Assembly (NCBI GenBank): GCA_964019415.1
Contig: OZ025881.1
Coordinates: 3,753,121 to 3,817,120 of the forward strand
Length of the DNA stretch: 64,000 nucleotides
Origin: Ianthella basta
Taxonomy: Eukaryota > Porifera > Demospongiae > Verongiida > Ianthellidae
Direction of reading: 5' to 3'
Numbering within the stretch: the first letter of the stretch is position 1; every line of letters begins with the position of its first letter. The position numbers and the translations under genes were made by a program. Shown in pieces: positions 36,701-48,300 of the stretch. A model generated the notes under the pieces. The model was given only the letters and a program-made list of their open reading frames with translations, made no database searches and was not told where the DNA came from.

Positions 36701-37717
36701 TGTTGCGTCATGACCGAGTGAGATCCAGACTGACGAAGGCCCTCGCCTCAGTCAGGAAGTGGTGCTGGCACAAGTGCTTTGTGTGCTATAAAGAGAAAGA
36801 AGCAGAATTGATGCCCAGTCCTACCACAGAGGAGCCTACTCCATTGCAGCAAGAGACTGGTGATCACGTATGTTCCAATTGTACACAGGTGTGCTTCATT
36901 CAATGCTATACATTGCTGTGCCACTACTGTGTTGCTTCTATAGACCAATACAGCCACACATGGTGTGCAGAGCAGTATCAGGAGAATTACAAGAAGGAGT
37001 GAGTTACAGCCTCTTAAACAGCTTGGGATTTTTATGCCTTTCGTCTCTGCTATATGATAACCTTGTGTTGCTCTGCAGTGCTGACATTCTTTCATCAAGA
37101 TGACCATGTCCAGGAGACCAGCATCACTTCAGGGAGTGAGTGAACACAACTGTCACATAGATTTCTACATAGCTCAATCATTCACTCATATGGATCTGGA
37201 CTACCACCAAACTCAACTGCAGCTTATACAGTACTGCAGCTTCACACACCCTCCTTTTCTCCTCGAGAAATTCCCACTTTTAGTCTAGCCATACCTGAGT
37301 CAGTGTCTATCTGTTTTCAGCATATTATTGTAATTTGATCACAGCTAGACCATAAGACTTTGCACTAGGTTTTCGTCATCTCACAAATCACCTGCACTTC
37401 TAGCATCACTCTCATCATCTGCCCTTTCGTCAGTTCATCCCACAACTGCTACTGATTGCATGTCTTTCCCTGCAGCATCCATCTTGCCACACAGATCCCC
37501 AACACAGCTGGACAGCACTGCTGAACACACAACCCTCAATGGTGTAGATGAAACATCTGTGGTACAGGACACACAACAGAGTAACCCCAATGACGAGCCC
37601 CTCCCCACTGACACTGTACAACTGGTGCCCCTGACAACATCTCCAATGGAGAGTTCTGCAGAAGAGGACAGCAGCCCATTTAGGCTCATTGACGTGTTGT
37701 GGGAGGAGGAAGTGTAG
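31113..37717 (+). pseudogene. Adhesion GPCR, copy B (TM1 exon damaged)
   Basis: The same exon series as copy A at an offset of about 31.4 kb, ending at 37717 with the same WEEEV tail. Extra upstream exons absent from copy A include a block around 32000-32210 whose frame reads DLPQDLNTTVTVLDAFA, a typical GAIN beginning. The GAIN exon at 33616 is in frame here (ALSLMISAQVGN), unlike in copy A. At 34278 about 42 bp are missing relative to copy A, removing the acceptor tract and the first nine codons of the TM1 exon; the nearest AG would give the wrong frame. TM2-TM7, the GPS and the tail are preserved, with few substitutions. I infer that it is either a recent pseudogene or makes an alternative product that skips TM1. 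The first exon is uncertain; 31113 is a proposed acceptor. Confidence 0.75.
33735..33785. repeat. (CA)n microsatellite in GPCR copy B
   Basis: About 25 CA units at the same intron position as the longer tract in copy A. Confidence 0.95.
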
Positions 37718-38235
37718 CTCTCTGACTCTTACAAGGCATAGCCTAACACATTGTGTGTCAGCTGATTTGCTAGCTACTTAGTGCTAGCAGCCACATGTCC
37801 TTGATATAGAACTTTCTGCATGTAACACCAAAATGCTAGTATATATGAATATTTGATCATTCCTGTACCAAAGTGTTTTGTGGCCCAGCAGAGCTCAGTC
37901 CTGCACACACTGCACTTGTTCCAGTCATCTCCCTCTTGCCAAATCACACCACAGTGGGAACAATATATACATAGTATCTCGAGCTCCCTGTGCCATGATC
38001 ATGCACTGCAGATGTAAAGATGGGCTGTGAGCTTTAGATGTAGGTGGACAAGGTGAGATTATACATGTCCACAGTACAACACATTAATTAGGCCCATATG
38101 CATGAAAACATACATGGCATAACCTCCTGATTATATAATTATAGGTAGATCATCAACAATAACTGTACTCGATCACCACAGCTTACACAATCATCCATGT
38201 GTTATATTGATTGAGGGTGAATGATTGAGCGTATG
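37718..38235. other. 3' flank of GPCR copy B
   Basis: Shares recognisable similarity with 6344-6800, then diverges. No gene seen. Confidence 0.6.
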
Positions 38236-38240
38236 TTATA

Positions 38241-38241
<1 letters not shown>

Positions 38242-38276
<35 letters not shown>

Positions 38277-38493
38277 GATAATAATGATAATTATTATTAT
38301 AAGACAAAGGGACACAGATACGCATTACAATAATTGAACAATCATACTGATAAATTAAATTAAATTAAATCAATCAAATCAATTCAATTAAATCAATCAA
38401 TCAATCAATAGACTGGAGTCCTGGCAGCTCCAAAGTGCTCTGCACAGAGGCAGAGTTCCCCATCTGGATAGCCACAGATAGTCGCTGGAGCAG

Positions 38494-38529
<36 letters not shown>

Positions 38530-38530
38530 T
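38242..38530. repeat. (ATT)n microsatellites and LINE-tail-like segment
   Basis: ATT repeats at 38242-38277 and 38493-38527 flank a piece with TCAATCAATCAATCAA repeats. This pattern fits the 3' tail of the adjacent minus-strand LINE fragment, perhaps two tails one behind the other. Confidence 0.7.
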
Positions 38531-38559
38531 GCCTTCAGGCCGGAACTAGCTAGGGCCAA

Positions 38560-39010
38560 ACTGCCCTGTGAAGTAAAAAAGGAACAGCAAAGTATACATC
38601 ATAATAAGATAATATCATTATAATTTGCAGCACATAATCAGTACTGTCAATTAGTCAGTTCAGCAACAATCAGTCAAGCCAGGTACTTGAAAGGGGGCAT
38701 TAGCTACTAGAATCGAGCAGTCCGGATCTTCATAATGGCTTTCAATACTAATGCGTGCTGGCATCGTTTGTCCAATATGCAGATCAGCTTGTCATCATCC
38801 CTGTGACTATCAAAATCATTGACTATTTGTCTCATGCACTGCAGGAAAAGTTGTTGTTCTGTGCCCCACGTGCATGCATCACACTCCAACAACCAATGGG
38901 GCACATCCTCAATCTTCACTGATTGACACTCCCGACACCTTCTCTACCCCCTCGGCAGCCCTCACCATTGTCCACACTCAATCATAAGGGGGGCTGTTCC
39001 ACCTCTCAAC
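38560..39010 (-). mobile_element. LINE 3' fragment, family with C-terminal zinc knuckle
   Basis: On the minus strand: LRGGTAPLMIECGQW, then CRECQSVKIEDVPHWLLEC (a C-x2-C...H-x4-C type knuckle), then a helical tail to 38707. Stops interrupt the upstream part. The same LRGGTAPL and EDV-x-LLRC blocks occur at 61300-61450 and 61900-62200, so these are three copies of one family. Confidence 0.7.
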
Positions 39011-39211
39011 AGCATGTGTCTCAGAGTCTTACTAGCTACATCCATGACAAGCATAGCGATTCACTACTCTTTTCTTTTAGTACCCGCAAAGTTACCAACT
39101 TAGGTTTGGTGCTAATCTCACATGTCCATTCATCCTCAATCAACCTATTTGCACAAGTCTCTAACATACAGTACTTTTTGGCTCGATTGTCTCAATCGGT
39201 TACAGACCTGG

Positions 39212-39239
39212 TGACGTCATTATGGCGGCTACAAACTAG
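39212..39239 (+). promoter_or_regulatory. CRE octamer followed by ATGGCGGC leader motif
   Basis: TGACGTCA is followed two bases later by ATGGCGGCTACAAACTAG (MAATN, stop). It resembles the 5' leaders of the kinase genes but has no coding exon nearby that I can attach. Confidence 0.4.
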
Positions 39240-39681
39240 TTGAAGCAGTGGCGTTGGAACGAGGAAGACTGAAATAAAGCTTATTCGGACGATTTAAGGC
39301 TAACAATGGTGGGGACGTTTCTGTACCAAGAGAAAATCGCCACCACGATAAGTGAACAGACAGCGCGGGGCTGAACAGACTGGTGCCGATCGCGTGCAAC
39401 GTTTTTCTGTAACCTGTCCAGACCACTGAGAAAACTGTCAAATCACTACCACTCGGCGATTCCAGTCGCCCGCATTCACCACATACTCTGAATCTCCTCC
39501 ACACCGTCCGCCAACAGAATTGTTATAAGTTCCCCCCATCCTATATAGCTAGCAATGTAGCTCAGATTGTGCGTCCGCTTTCAGGGGGGTGGGGGTATCG
39601 CCGCGACAGCCAGTGCAGTGCAGGTGCCTGCCTGTACTTGTGCGACCCATTCCCCGAATGCTATTTTTCAGAACCCCGTGT

Positions 39682-39827
39682 CTATTGGTCCGGCAGCCAG
39701 CTCAGCAAAATTATATAAACTCAACCCCAACCCTAACCCTAATACTAAAAAATTTATACAGGATATAATATCGCAACCTACGATGTTGTTTTATATAATT
39801 TTGTTGAGCTGGCTGCCGGACCAATAG
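39682..39827. repeat. 146-bp MITE with about 36-bp terminal inverted repeats
   Basis: Starts CTATTGGTCCGGCAGCCAGC and ends with its reverse complement. The centre contains CCAACCCTAACCCTAATAC. No clear target-site duplication was identified. Confidence 0.8.
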
Positions 39828-40105
39828 CCACTCCGTTTTCAGAAAGCGTTTATCTTGGTGCTAAGGTGGCTGAAAGAGGAAATCGCACTCTCTCAACAAC
39901 ACAGCTGCCCTGGCCTCCACTGCACATCCCTCTGCCACACACCCGTCTCAGTGTGACAACCGTCAGTGCTGGTAATTGTGTTACGCATGCACTGACAGCA
40001 TAAATATTGTCCTATGTACCTGCCAGTGTGGCTGGGGCGCGTGCAGAAAGGCCAAAACTTGAACAGCATTAAAAATTTTCCTTTAAAAACCTAAATAGGA
40101 TTTAT

Positions 40106-40236
40106 GTAATAGTTAAATGCTGACCAAGAGGTGTCTCTGAGATTTAGAGCACGAGGCGCGAGGGCGCGAAGCGCCCGAGTGCCGAGTGGTCTAAATCTTC
40201 AGAGACACCGATTGGTCAGCATTTAAGTGTTATAGA
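40106..40236. repeat. 131-bp foldback MITE, copy 2
   Basis: Same element as at 9619-9749, with about 10% difference and compensating changes in both arms. Confidence 0.8.
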
Positions 40237-40664
40237 TCCCAACGATTGGTCAAGGAGCGGCAGCGAATCAGTTTAACTACTTGTACTTGCGTCATCACGC
40301 GTCTTCCGGAAGTAGTTAGCAATTTCTGACAATGGCCGAGAAAACGTCGTTTGGTTATTGGGTTTGTCATCTCGCAGCAGACGTTCCTAAAGGTCGGCAG
40401 TGGATGCGGCGCGTAAGCTAAACGTAAGCTTACTCACTGTCGGCCCTGTCAGCCACAGCGTTTCCCAGAGCGGTGCCCTAAGCCTGTTTCCAGCTCGTAA
40501 CCAGTTTCTTTCTCGGCTCTGGTTTGTAGGCCGCTGCATGCCGGATTGTTGCGTTACCCTGTTTGTCGACGAAACAAGTAAGCCGGGCAACCTTTGAATC
40601 GTATATTGTGGGGTTAGCTACTATTGTTATCGCAGCTGCAGTTTCTCTGCTATAAACTACGGGC

Positions 40665-40835
40665 CCAAGCCACGCCTATGCTCTAAATCGCTATTTAGAG
40701 CATAGGCGCGAACGCCACGCCCATGCTCTAAATCGCGATTTAGAGCATAGGCGCGAACGCCGCGCGTGCCACGCCCATGCTCTAAATCGCGATTTAGAAC
40801 ATAGGCGCGAACGCCGCGCTTCGAATTAGAACACG
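40665..40835. repeat. Three tandem palindromes in the promoter region of kinase copy 2
   Basis: Three units of about 50 bp each contain the inverted pair ATGCTCTAAATCG / CGATTTAGAGCAT followed by AGGCGCGAACGCC. The units are GC-rich and nearly identical. Confidence 0.85.
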
Positions 40836-40910
40836 GCTAGACGAAATAGACCACGGCGCGAAACAACATCCGGGGTGTCTACGACGTTTAGAAACATCGT
40901 TTAGACGCAC

Positions 40911-40924
40911 GTTACCATGGCAAC
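40911..40924. promoter_or_regulatory. RFX X-box palindrome, kinase copy 2
   Basis: GTTACCATGGCAAC, about 70 bp upstream of the 5' exon motif ATGGCGGC at 40983, a promoter-proximal position. Confidence 0.65.
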
Positions 40925-40982
40925 GGGATCTATATAGGAAAAAGCGGGGGGAAAGCAACAAAAATAGAATAATGCAACAAAA

Positions 40983-41037
40983 ATGGCGGCCTGCACTTGA
41001 CTCTTTCGACGATCTTTACTATTAGCACCCACCAAAG
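40983..41037 (+). promoter_or_regulatory. 5' noncoding exon with minimal upstream ORF, kinase copy 2
   Basis: Contains ATGGCGGCCTGCACTTGA (MAACT, stop) and ends at a gtgagtg donor after CACCCACCAAA. The matching exon of copy 0 ends in the same way. The next exon starts at about 45371, so the intervening intron holds the ISL2EU-like transposon. Confidence 0.6.
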
Positions 41038-41372
41038 TGAGTGTTTTCTTGCTGTGAGCTATAGCCTGTGCTTGGGTTGTTGGTAGTGTCCGCAAGTTAT
41101 GGATGTGAACGCCAAAAGGTGTGAAGTACGAGTTGTGTTGTTGGTTCTTGCGTATTAGGCTTGTGGCGAGTGTCTCTTTCTGAGACAACCCTGTTGGCTC
41201 TCATTTGGTTGCGCTGATTATATTAGTAATTGTAAACAGATAGTGACCATGAATTCTTACTTTGGCAAATTCAGTTGTTTGGCTATAGAGCTTATGCAGT
41301 TGCGCAATCGAATTTTAGGGTCGGCCATCTTGGAGGACAATCGCGCAACAGCAGTATGCACTTGCGTATGTT

Positions 41373-43590
41373 TTGACCGTAAACTTAGAGCTAGTTGGCG
41401 TCACAGGTAGTGGGAACTGTATGCCTAAGACAATGGCTGCGAGTGGTCTTCTTCCAAGTTATCAAGAGTCAATAAAAAGTGTCGAAGACAAGAAGAGGTA
41501 CTTGGAAAAATTGGCGTTCATCGGCGGCGACGATCCGTACTCAATTCCCACGGAAGAGTGGCAGGACGATGTGGACAGCTGGCCAGCCATTACCTACATT
41601 CATGTAGGATTGTATCTTTTGTTCACTCCGAGTCCGTACACGAAAGAAGATCTTGAAAACTACAAGAGTATGGACAGTTATGAGAGATTCCTCGCTGGCT
41701 GGGTTAGAGAAGTGCTCGTGAGAAGATGCTCTGGAGACATTGTGTTAATGGTGGCAAAGGTGAGCTATACACCAGCTCAGTTGTGAAGATATGTGCAGAA
41801 TTTTGATCCAGACACTGTCTACATTGCTGTCTACATTGCACATACGTAGGTGAACCATTCACAGCGCCTGAATGAGAAGCCCCTTATCCCATGGGTACTT
41901 GCAGAAGCTGGAGGTAAAATAATTACAGCACACTGCAACTGCATGGCTGGCTTGGGTGAAACTTGCTCCCATGTAGCATCATTACTGTGGGCAATTGAGG
42001 CAGGTGTTCGCACAAGAGAATCATTAAGTGTGACCGATAAGAAGGCCTACTGGGTAATGCCACCTGAGGTGAAAAAAGCACACCCTGCTCGCATTTCTGA
42101 AATCAAGTTCAGTAAGCAACACAGAAGATCTGAATGTGATGCTGTGAGTAGCCAATCTGTACCACCTCCATCTGAAGATGAGCAGAGTAGGTTTATTTCA
42201 ACCTTGGGCACCTGCAAAACAAAGCCTGCTATATGTTCATTAGTGGAGCCATTTGCAGAGATGTTCATACCGGTGAGCATGAAGGAAAATTTACCAGCAC
42301 CTTTGGCTAACCTGTATAACCCAGACCTCTTGATCGAATCCTACTCCACACTTTTACAAGTTGCCTCAACGTACAAGCTGGAGAATCTCACCTTGTCTCA
42401 GGTGACTGCAGTGGAAGAAAAGACACGTGGACAGGCACAATCAAAACTCTGGTTTCAATTACGCAGTGGACGCATCACAGCCTCAAAGGTTCGAGCTGTT
42501 TGCCACACTGATCCGTCTTCCCCGTCAATCAGTTTGATAACCTCCATTTGTTATCCTGAGTTGTCAAGATTCAAGAGTGCTGCCACCACCTGGGGATGTA
42601 AGCATGAAGCCAGAGCACGCACTGCATACTGTGAAAGGCAGCAGAAAAGCCACGATGACTTTTTCGTAACTGAATGTGGCCTTTTCTTGCTCACTGAGCA
42701 TCCATTCTGTGGGGCATCTCCTGATGGAGTCACCAACTGCACCTGTTGTGGAGAAGGTGTCTTGGAAGTAAAGGTAAGTATGCACTCAGGTTTAAGCTTA
42801 AATTTATCGGTTGTGCTTAGGGTTTATGCAGGTATAAATTAACTTATACACAACAATGTATCATTCTACAGTGCCCATATTGTCATAAGGATGACTTGTT
42901 GGAAGACTCTACAGCAGATAAGAAATTCTGCCTTGAGGTGACAGCTGCAAGTGGGTACCAACTAAGGAGGACACATCAGTACTATTACCAGGTAAATCTA
43001 AATCATTTTTGGGTGGTAATGATACAGCTGTGGTGCACTGCATGCATGCATGTCTATTCAGTATTTACAGCCATTGCGTGTTCAATCCGTAACCCCTCCT
43101 GTAGGTCCAATGGCAGCTGCTGTGTACTGACAAGGATTTCTGTGATTTTGTATTGTGGACGAATGAAGATCTGCATGTGGAACGCATATGGCCATCAGAA
43201 GAGTTCCAGACTGAATGTTTTGAGAAATGTCAATCGTTCTTTACCCTTGCCATCCTTCCTGAACTATTCGGGAAATTCTATTCTCGCCCTCCACAGCAGA
43301 AATCACACAGTAGTGAACAGCAGCCTACTTTAGATGCTAGCACTACTTCTGCAGAGCCTATGCCATCAATGGAGGGAACACAGTTCATCACAGAGGACAG
43401 TGACAGCTTTTGCTACTGTAATGGACCTGAATATGGCATCATGGTCGCTTGCGATAATGCGAATTGTCCACATGGCAAGTGGTTCCACCTGGAATGTCTA
43501 CAAATCAAGGCACCACCCCGCTCTCGCACATGGTACTGCCCTGACTGTAGGAGGCATGTACCAAAAAGAAAAGAAAAGTGTAGTAACTAG
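41373..43590 (+). CDS. SWIM-YqaJ-PHD accessory protein of the transposon
   Basis: Four exons: 41373-41759, 41850-42773, 42872-42991 and 43105-43590, all with GT-AG junctions in phase, giving about 638 aa. A SWIM-type zinc finger (HCNCMAGLGETCSHVASLLW) lies near residue 160. A YqaJ-like exonuclease domain follows (LRSGRITASKVRAV, CGASPDGV, VLEVK), with the D and E-x-K residues typical of the PD-(D/E)xK fold visible. A C-terminal PHD finger (CYCNGPEYG...CDNANCPHGKWFHLEC...WYCPDC) ends the protein. The role in transposition is not established; the exonuclease may process ends or excision products. An alternative start is the ATG at 41421 or 41433. Confidence 0.8.
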
Positions 43591-43693
43591 CCAGAAACAT
43601 TAATTGACTGCTGTAAACTTACGCAGCTGTAAACATAAAGAATAATGACATGAGTATGTGTGTCATGTTGCGTGCAAGGAAGTCACAAAAATG

Positions 43694-45136
43694 TTAATCA
43701 AAGGGAACAACTGAATTAGACATGTTCACTAATGCACAACACACTGTCGTGATTTTGTCCAGTAGTGGCGGTTCACCATCTGTGGGAGCAATGAGGAAGT
43801 GAATAGGTTGGGTTTCTTGGAGCAACGAGTACTTCTGGCGGAGATTGCCGATAACTCGTTCCACATGGATCCTCACATTTGCAATCCGTCTGGTCTGTTC
43901 CACCTCAATCCCACGGAGTTGGGCCTTTCCTTTTGTGAATGCAGGCATTTTGATGGTAGCCATGCACAATCCAACAGAATCAGCAATGTCAAACCCTCTG
44001 TCAGCCAGAATTGTGTCGCCTGGTAATAGAAATGACAGAAGTCTACTACTCTCGGTTACATGTTTGTCACTTGCTCTGCCACCCCATCCACTTGAAATGA
44101 AACACACAGTACCCTGTGGTGTAACACCAATCAGATATTTTGCCGTATTGTGATGCTTATAGGATGAGTAGGTCTGAGCCCTTGCCAACAAATTCGATGG
44201 TCGCTCAATAAACACTTCAAAGCAGTCAATGATGACTGTGCACTTTGGACAATGCTTTCGAAATGCCATGGGCATTGTTTTTCGAATAGCACTCCTTTCT
44301 GGCCATTTGATAAGAAATCTCAACCTTACATACATGACATTAACACAGTGACAAAATATGCGGGAGACCGTAGACTGGCTTATCTGAAACCTGTATCCCA
44401 GGTCAGCCTGTGATAGTCCCAGCCTGAGCTTCATGAGGGTCAGAATCAGTTGCTGAAATGGAACCAGGGTACTCTTCTGCATCAGATGAGGACACACAAG
44501 CTGAGCAAGTGCATCTAATACTGTGCCTGGCAATCCAGTGTAAAATGACAGCCTGGATTCATCTGAAACTGCAGAGTCCATGTCAAATACAAGGTATTGC
44601 AACCTTTCCCTTATACTCTGCATGTCCTGTCCTTGATGACATAAGCGCTCAATGTCACTGGCATTCAAATCCGTTTGAACACATGTTTCCACAGCAGTAA
44701 GAGCAGCAGACTGTGAAGCAATGCCTGGTTGCTCACCTTCTTCCCACTTCATGCACTCTGCCTCTTGCTTCTCAAGGACTTTCTTCTTCCGGTTTCTCTC
44801 TAGCGATCGTGAATGCCTATCCTCTGCAGAAGTACCATCCTTTACACTTGAATGGCCTAATCTGAGAGAGGGAGCCCAATCTGGATCATCCTGCTCATAC
44901 AAGGAAGATGGCTTGCCTTTCACGAAGTGGTCCGAGCATATACGAACATTTGAATACTGGCTCTCCTTCAGATCAGCCCGACGAAGACGCGACAGCCACA
45001 GTGTTCGGCGTTTCTCGCTGAGCATGTGGGTTTCGGGGCCTTGATGTTCCACAATTGAGGGCAGGCGGTAAAAGCTCTTCGATCTTTCTCTGCTAGAACG
45101 ATTGGAGCAGCCAAAAACAGCACAGAAGTTAACCAT
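43694..45136 (-). CDS. THAP-DDE transposase
   Basis: 480 aa, a single uninterrupted exon. An N-terminal THAP zinc finger ([11 protein letters not shown], then CSDHF, then a WAPSLRL motif) binds DNA. A charged linker follows and a helix-turn-helix ([23 protein letters not shown], about residues 235-257). The DDE_4 nuclease has D in VIIDCFE, D in ILADRGFD and E in RIHVERVIG. All three catalytic acids and the THAP ligands are present, so activity is plausible. Start chosen as the first ATG, directly before the THAP signature. Confidence 0.9.
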   Translation of the reverse strand: MVNFCAVFGCSNRSSRERSKSFYRLPSIVEHQGPETHMLSEKRRTLWLSRLRRADLKESQYSNVRICSDHFVKGKPSSLYEQDDPDWAPSLRLGHSSVKDGTSAEDRHSRSLERNRKKKVLEKQEAECMKWEEGEQPGIASQSAALTAVETCVQTDLNASDIERLCHQGQDMQSIRERLQYLVFDMDSAVSDESRLSFYTGLPGTVLDALAQLVCPHLMQKSTLVPFQQLILTLMKLRLGLSQADLGYRFQISQSTVSRIFCHCVNVMYVRLRFLIKWPERSAIRKTMPMAFRKHCPKCTVIIDCFEVFIERPSNLLARAQTYSSYKHHNTAKYLIGVTPQGTVCFISSGWGGRASDKHVTESSRLLSFLLPGDTILADRGFDIADSVGLCMATIKMPAFTKGKAQLRGIEVEQTRRIANVRIHVERVIGNLRQKYSLLQETQPIHFLIAPTDGEPPLLDKITTVCCALVNMSNSVVPFD

Positions 45137-45374
45137 TGTGGGCGAAAACGTTATCCAGACAGCGACAAAACCTAGAACAAAAGACCTTCGATGTATACCG
45201 TTCCACGCGGTTGTCCTCCAATATGGCGGATGGGCGTCTCGACTCCGCCCACTGCATAAGCTCTATAGGGATAGCGGTGGTTAGTGTGTTCGCTTTAGTT
45301 CCTTAGCTCTGCATGTACTGTAGTAGACGCAGTGTAGCTACGTATTTACTTGTATCTGTAATATGCAGGAAACC

Positions 45375-48300
45375 ATGGCAAGCTCAAGACAGAAGTACTT
45401 CATTCTCAGAAATGATATACCAATTGGGAAAACAAACAATTTCCTGAGAAGCTGGCTCAACCTTCAGAATGTCAATCATGTACTGAGAGGAGAGTTGCTG
45501 GTGAAAGAAGCCCAGTCACATCATAGCAACATGGACAGCAATTATTGTATGTACAGCCTAGCCTTGGACAAATCCAAGAAGGTGGCTTGTACCAACAGCG
45601 ATGTAGCTCCACTAAGTGAAGATGAAATGGAGTGGCTTGTTGCAATCCAAAAGCTTAATGAACGTTATAGTCTCTATCATCAGCGAGACAAGTTTGAGGC
45701 TGTTAAAAAGGTGCAAGTAGGTGATAAAGTGTGGGTTTGTGTACCATCCAATGATGTAGCACCACTCCACTTGCAAGGTTCCTCCTGCTGCCAAGCAACT
45801 GTACAGTACACTGGGCCTCTCCAGGGCCAGCTAGGCCGATGGATTGGAGTGGCATTGAAGGTGAGACACAGGGTACTTATGGTAGAACTACCAGTGATGG
45901 GCACATTCATAAGTTGTCTAACACCCTGAGAAAAGTATTATTCAGTGTTGTGCCCGACAACCTCAGCACCTCCACTTGTAGCCACAGCCTTGGCTACTCC
46001 GGCTCCAGTCACAGTTCAGAAAAGGCTTCTGCTTTCAGCTGAGGTGTCTGCAACTGACCGAGAGTTTTGCCTAAATGATCGAGTTCATGTTGGTTAAAAG
46101 TGGCTAGATTAAATGCTGTCTGTATAGCCCATTGAAAACTGTGTTGTGCAATGATAGACAATGACATGTACAAGGTGATGATCTGTAAGACTCTTTATTG
46201 GGCAGGTCTTGTGCACCCTGTACGTACGTTTCCTTAATTGACATCTAGGGAAGCTATGTACGTACAACTCAATGATAGCATCGGTATGTACCCTTTATGC
46301 CACTTCAGTGATGTGATGTATTGGTATTGTTTCTTGTAGGAGAATCTAGGAAGCAGTGACGGTGCATTCAAGAATATCCGTTATTTCGTATGTGAAGATG
46401 GCTATGGAGCATTTCTTACTGCCAGCTGCATCCTCTCAGTCACAAAATCAGCTCCTCCTGCTCCAGCTCCAGCCAGTAAGAGGCTCCTGGTCACATCTGA
46501 GAAGACTGAAACCAATCGAGACTTTTATCTAGATGATGAAGTTGTTGTTTTTGACGAAGAAGGAAAGCGGGTCACAGGAGTTGCCAAATGGGCAATTCCT
46601 GGGAAAGAGTTCGGGCTGAGCAGCCACATCATTGGGATTGAAACAGTAAGAATTTGGATGCACATTAATTCACTCAGCCTCTGTCGTAGAAGTTATTAGG
46701 CATGCTGAGTTTATGATAGCATGATTCTTCTTTGAACGAGCAAGCACACCTGGGACAACAATTCAATGCAACGTTGCGCCCATCACGGGCCTCGTCAGGC
46801 ATACAAAAAAGTTTTGTATGCCTGATAGCTTGATTCTTCTTTGGACAACCGAGTACACCAAGACACTTGACCATTCAATGCAACATTTCACCCATCACGG
46901 GCTTCGTCAGGCATACAAAACTGCTTTGTATGCTTGACGAAGCTCATGATGGGTGAAACGTTGCATTGAATTGTCAATATCCTGGTGTGCTCGGTTGTCT
47001 AAAGAAGAATCGAGCTATCACTTTGCCTCTGTATGCAGAAAATAGTTGGTGGGCGTCACATTTACAATGAATCATTCTTATTCTCATCTTATTTAGACCA
47101 CTGTACATGTGCACCGTGTAGATTATATAGCTCTTTCCGGTTTCGTACCATAGCATAGTCTTGTTATCGCTCCATGGCAATTGTTCTAATGACCAGTGTT
47201 TGCATGGGTACACACTGATGGTATGTATACACATCTATTCAGTAAGTGAACAGCTGTGCTCAGCTTTCATTGTTTCTTTACTTTGTGACATGCACTTTAC
47301 TTACCAAGGCTACTACATGGTTCAAGTGAATGAAACCACTCATAAGGATAGTGGGAGAAGGCAGTGCTAATTGACAAGTACGTATATTACAATGTGAGGC
47401 TGTCCACAGTGTATTTATTATTGTGTTGTAATGTAGAAGAAGAGGATCATTGCTACATTGTTCAATGTTGACGAATAGTTTGTGGGCAATACGTAGCAGA
47501 TTAATCAACAACTGAATGCAGGACATTTTGGCCCAAAGGCCTTCGTCAGCTGCGTACAAAACTGTACGCAGCAATGAGCCTCTTCTTCTACATTACAACA
47601 CAGTACAAAACAGTTTTTACGCAGCTGACGAAGGCCTTTGGGCCAAAACATCCTGCATTCAGTTGTTGATTAATCTGCTACGTATTGCCCACAAACTATT
47701 CACCTATATTATTAATATAGTTCATAGTTCTGCATGGTACTGCTCCAAGTCAAAGTGTGACGAAAAGTCACTGATTGAACTACTATATCCCACTTTGGCC
47801 TAGAACAGTACCATGCATGTACTGTCCAAAACCATCAAGACATGTTGCTCACCTGAGTGTACTTAAGCTCCAATACTTGATGTGCCCACATGGATATACA
47901 ATGGTGGATAGAAGATGCAAGATGTTGCCGACAGATTATTAGCTATCATTGACTTGATGCAAAAGCAGCAAAATGCTCACAGAAGAAAGAGGTCTATGAT
48001 GTTGCTGCATTGTAGACTCATATTGTAGCTGATGTATATCAGAATGATGCCATAGATAGTGTTGGCTGCAGCTCTGTTGTTTCGCAGAAGGAAGAGGTTT
48101 ACCATGTTGCCGCATTTTAGTGTCATATTGCATCTGATTTACATCAGTATGGTGTCATAGATAGTGTTAGCTGCAGCGCTGTTGCATGGCAGAGCGCTCT
48201 CGCTCTCGCTCCCTTTGGCATGGTGCCGGTGCCGCGTTTGAAACGTTAAGTAACCGGAATCCCGTATACGCAGACCATAAACGGACAAAAACATGGTGTC

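Larger units (their letters stand above)
41285..45266. mobile_element. ISL2EU/IS4EU-like DNA transposon, apparently whole
   Basis: The ends TAGAGCTTATGCAGT (at 41287) and its reverse complement (ending 45264) give terminal inverted repeats of at least 15-18 bp, followed inward by a diverged GGAGGACAA block in both arms. A 2-bp duplication (TA or AT) lies outside. Two genes converge inside: a spliced SWIM-YqaJ-PHD gene (plus) and a THAP-DDE transposase (minus), with 104 bp between their stops. This gene pair is the hallmark of the ISL2EU/IS4EU group. It sits in the first intron of kinase copy 2; copy 1 shows the uninterrupted site near 17410-17440. Confidence 0.85.

Noticed and set aside
39720-39750. 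CCCTAA-like repeats suggesting telomeric DNA
   Set aside because: Only two or three imperfect units inside a MITE.
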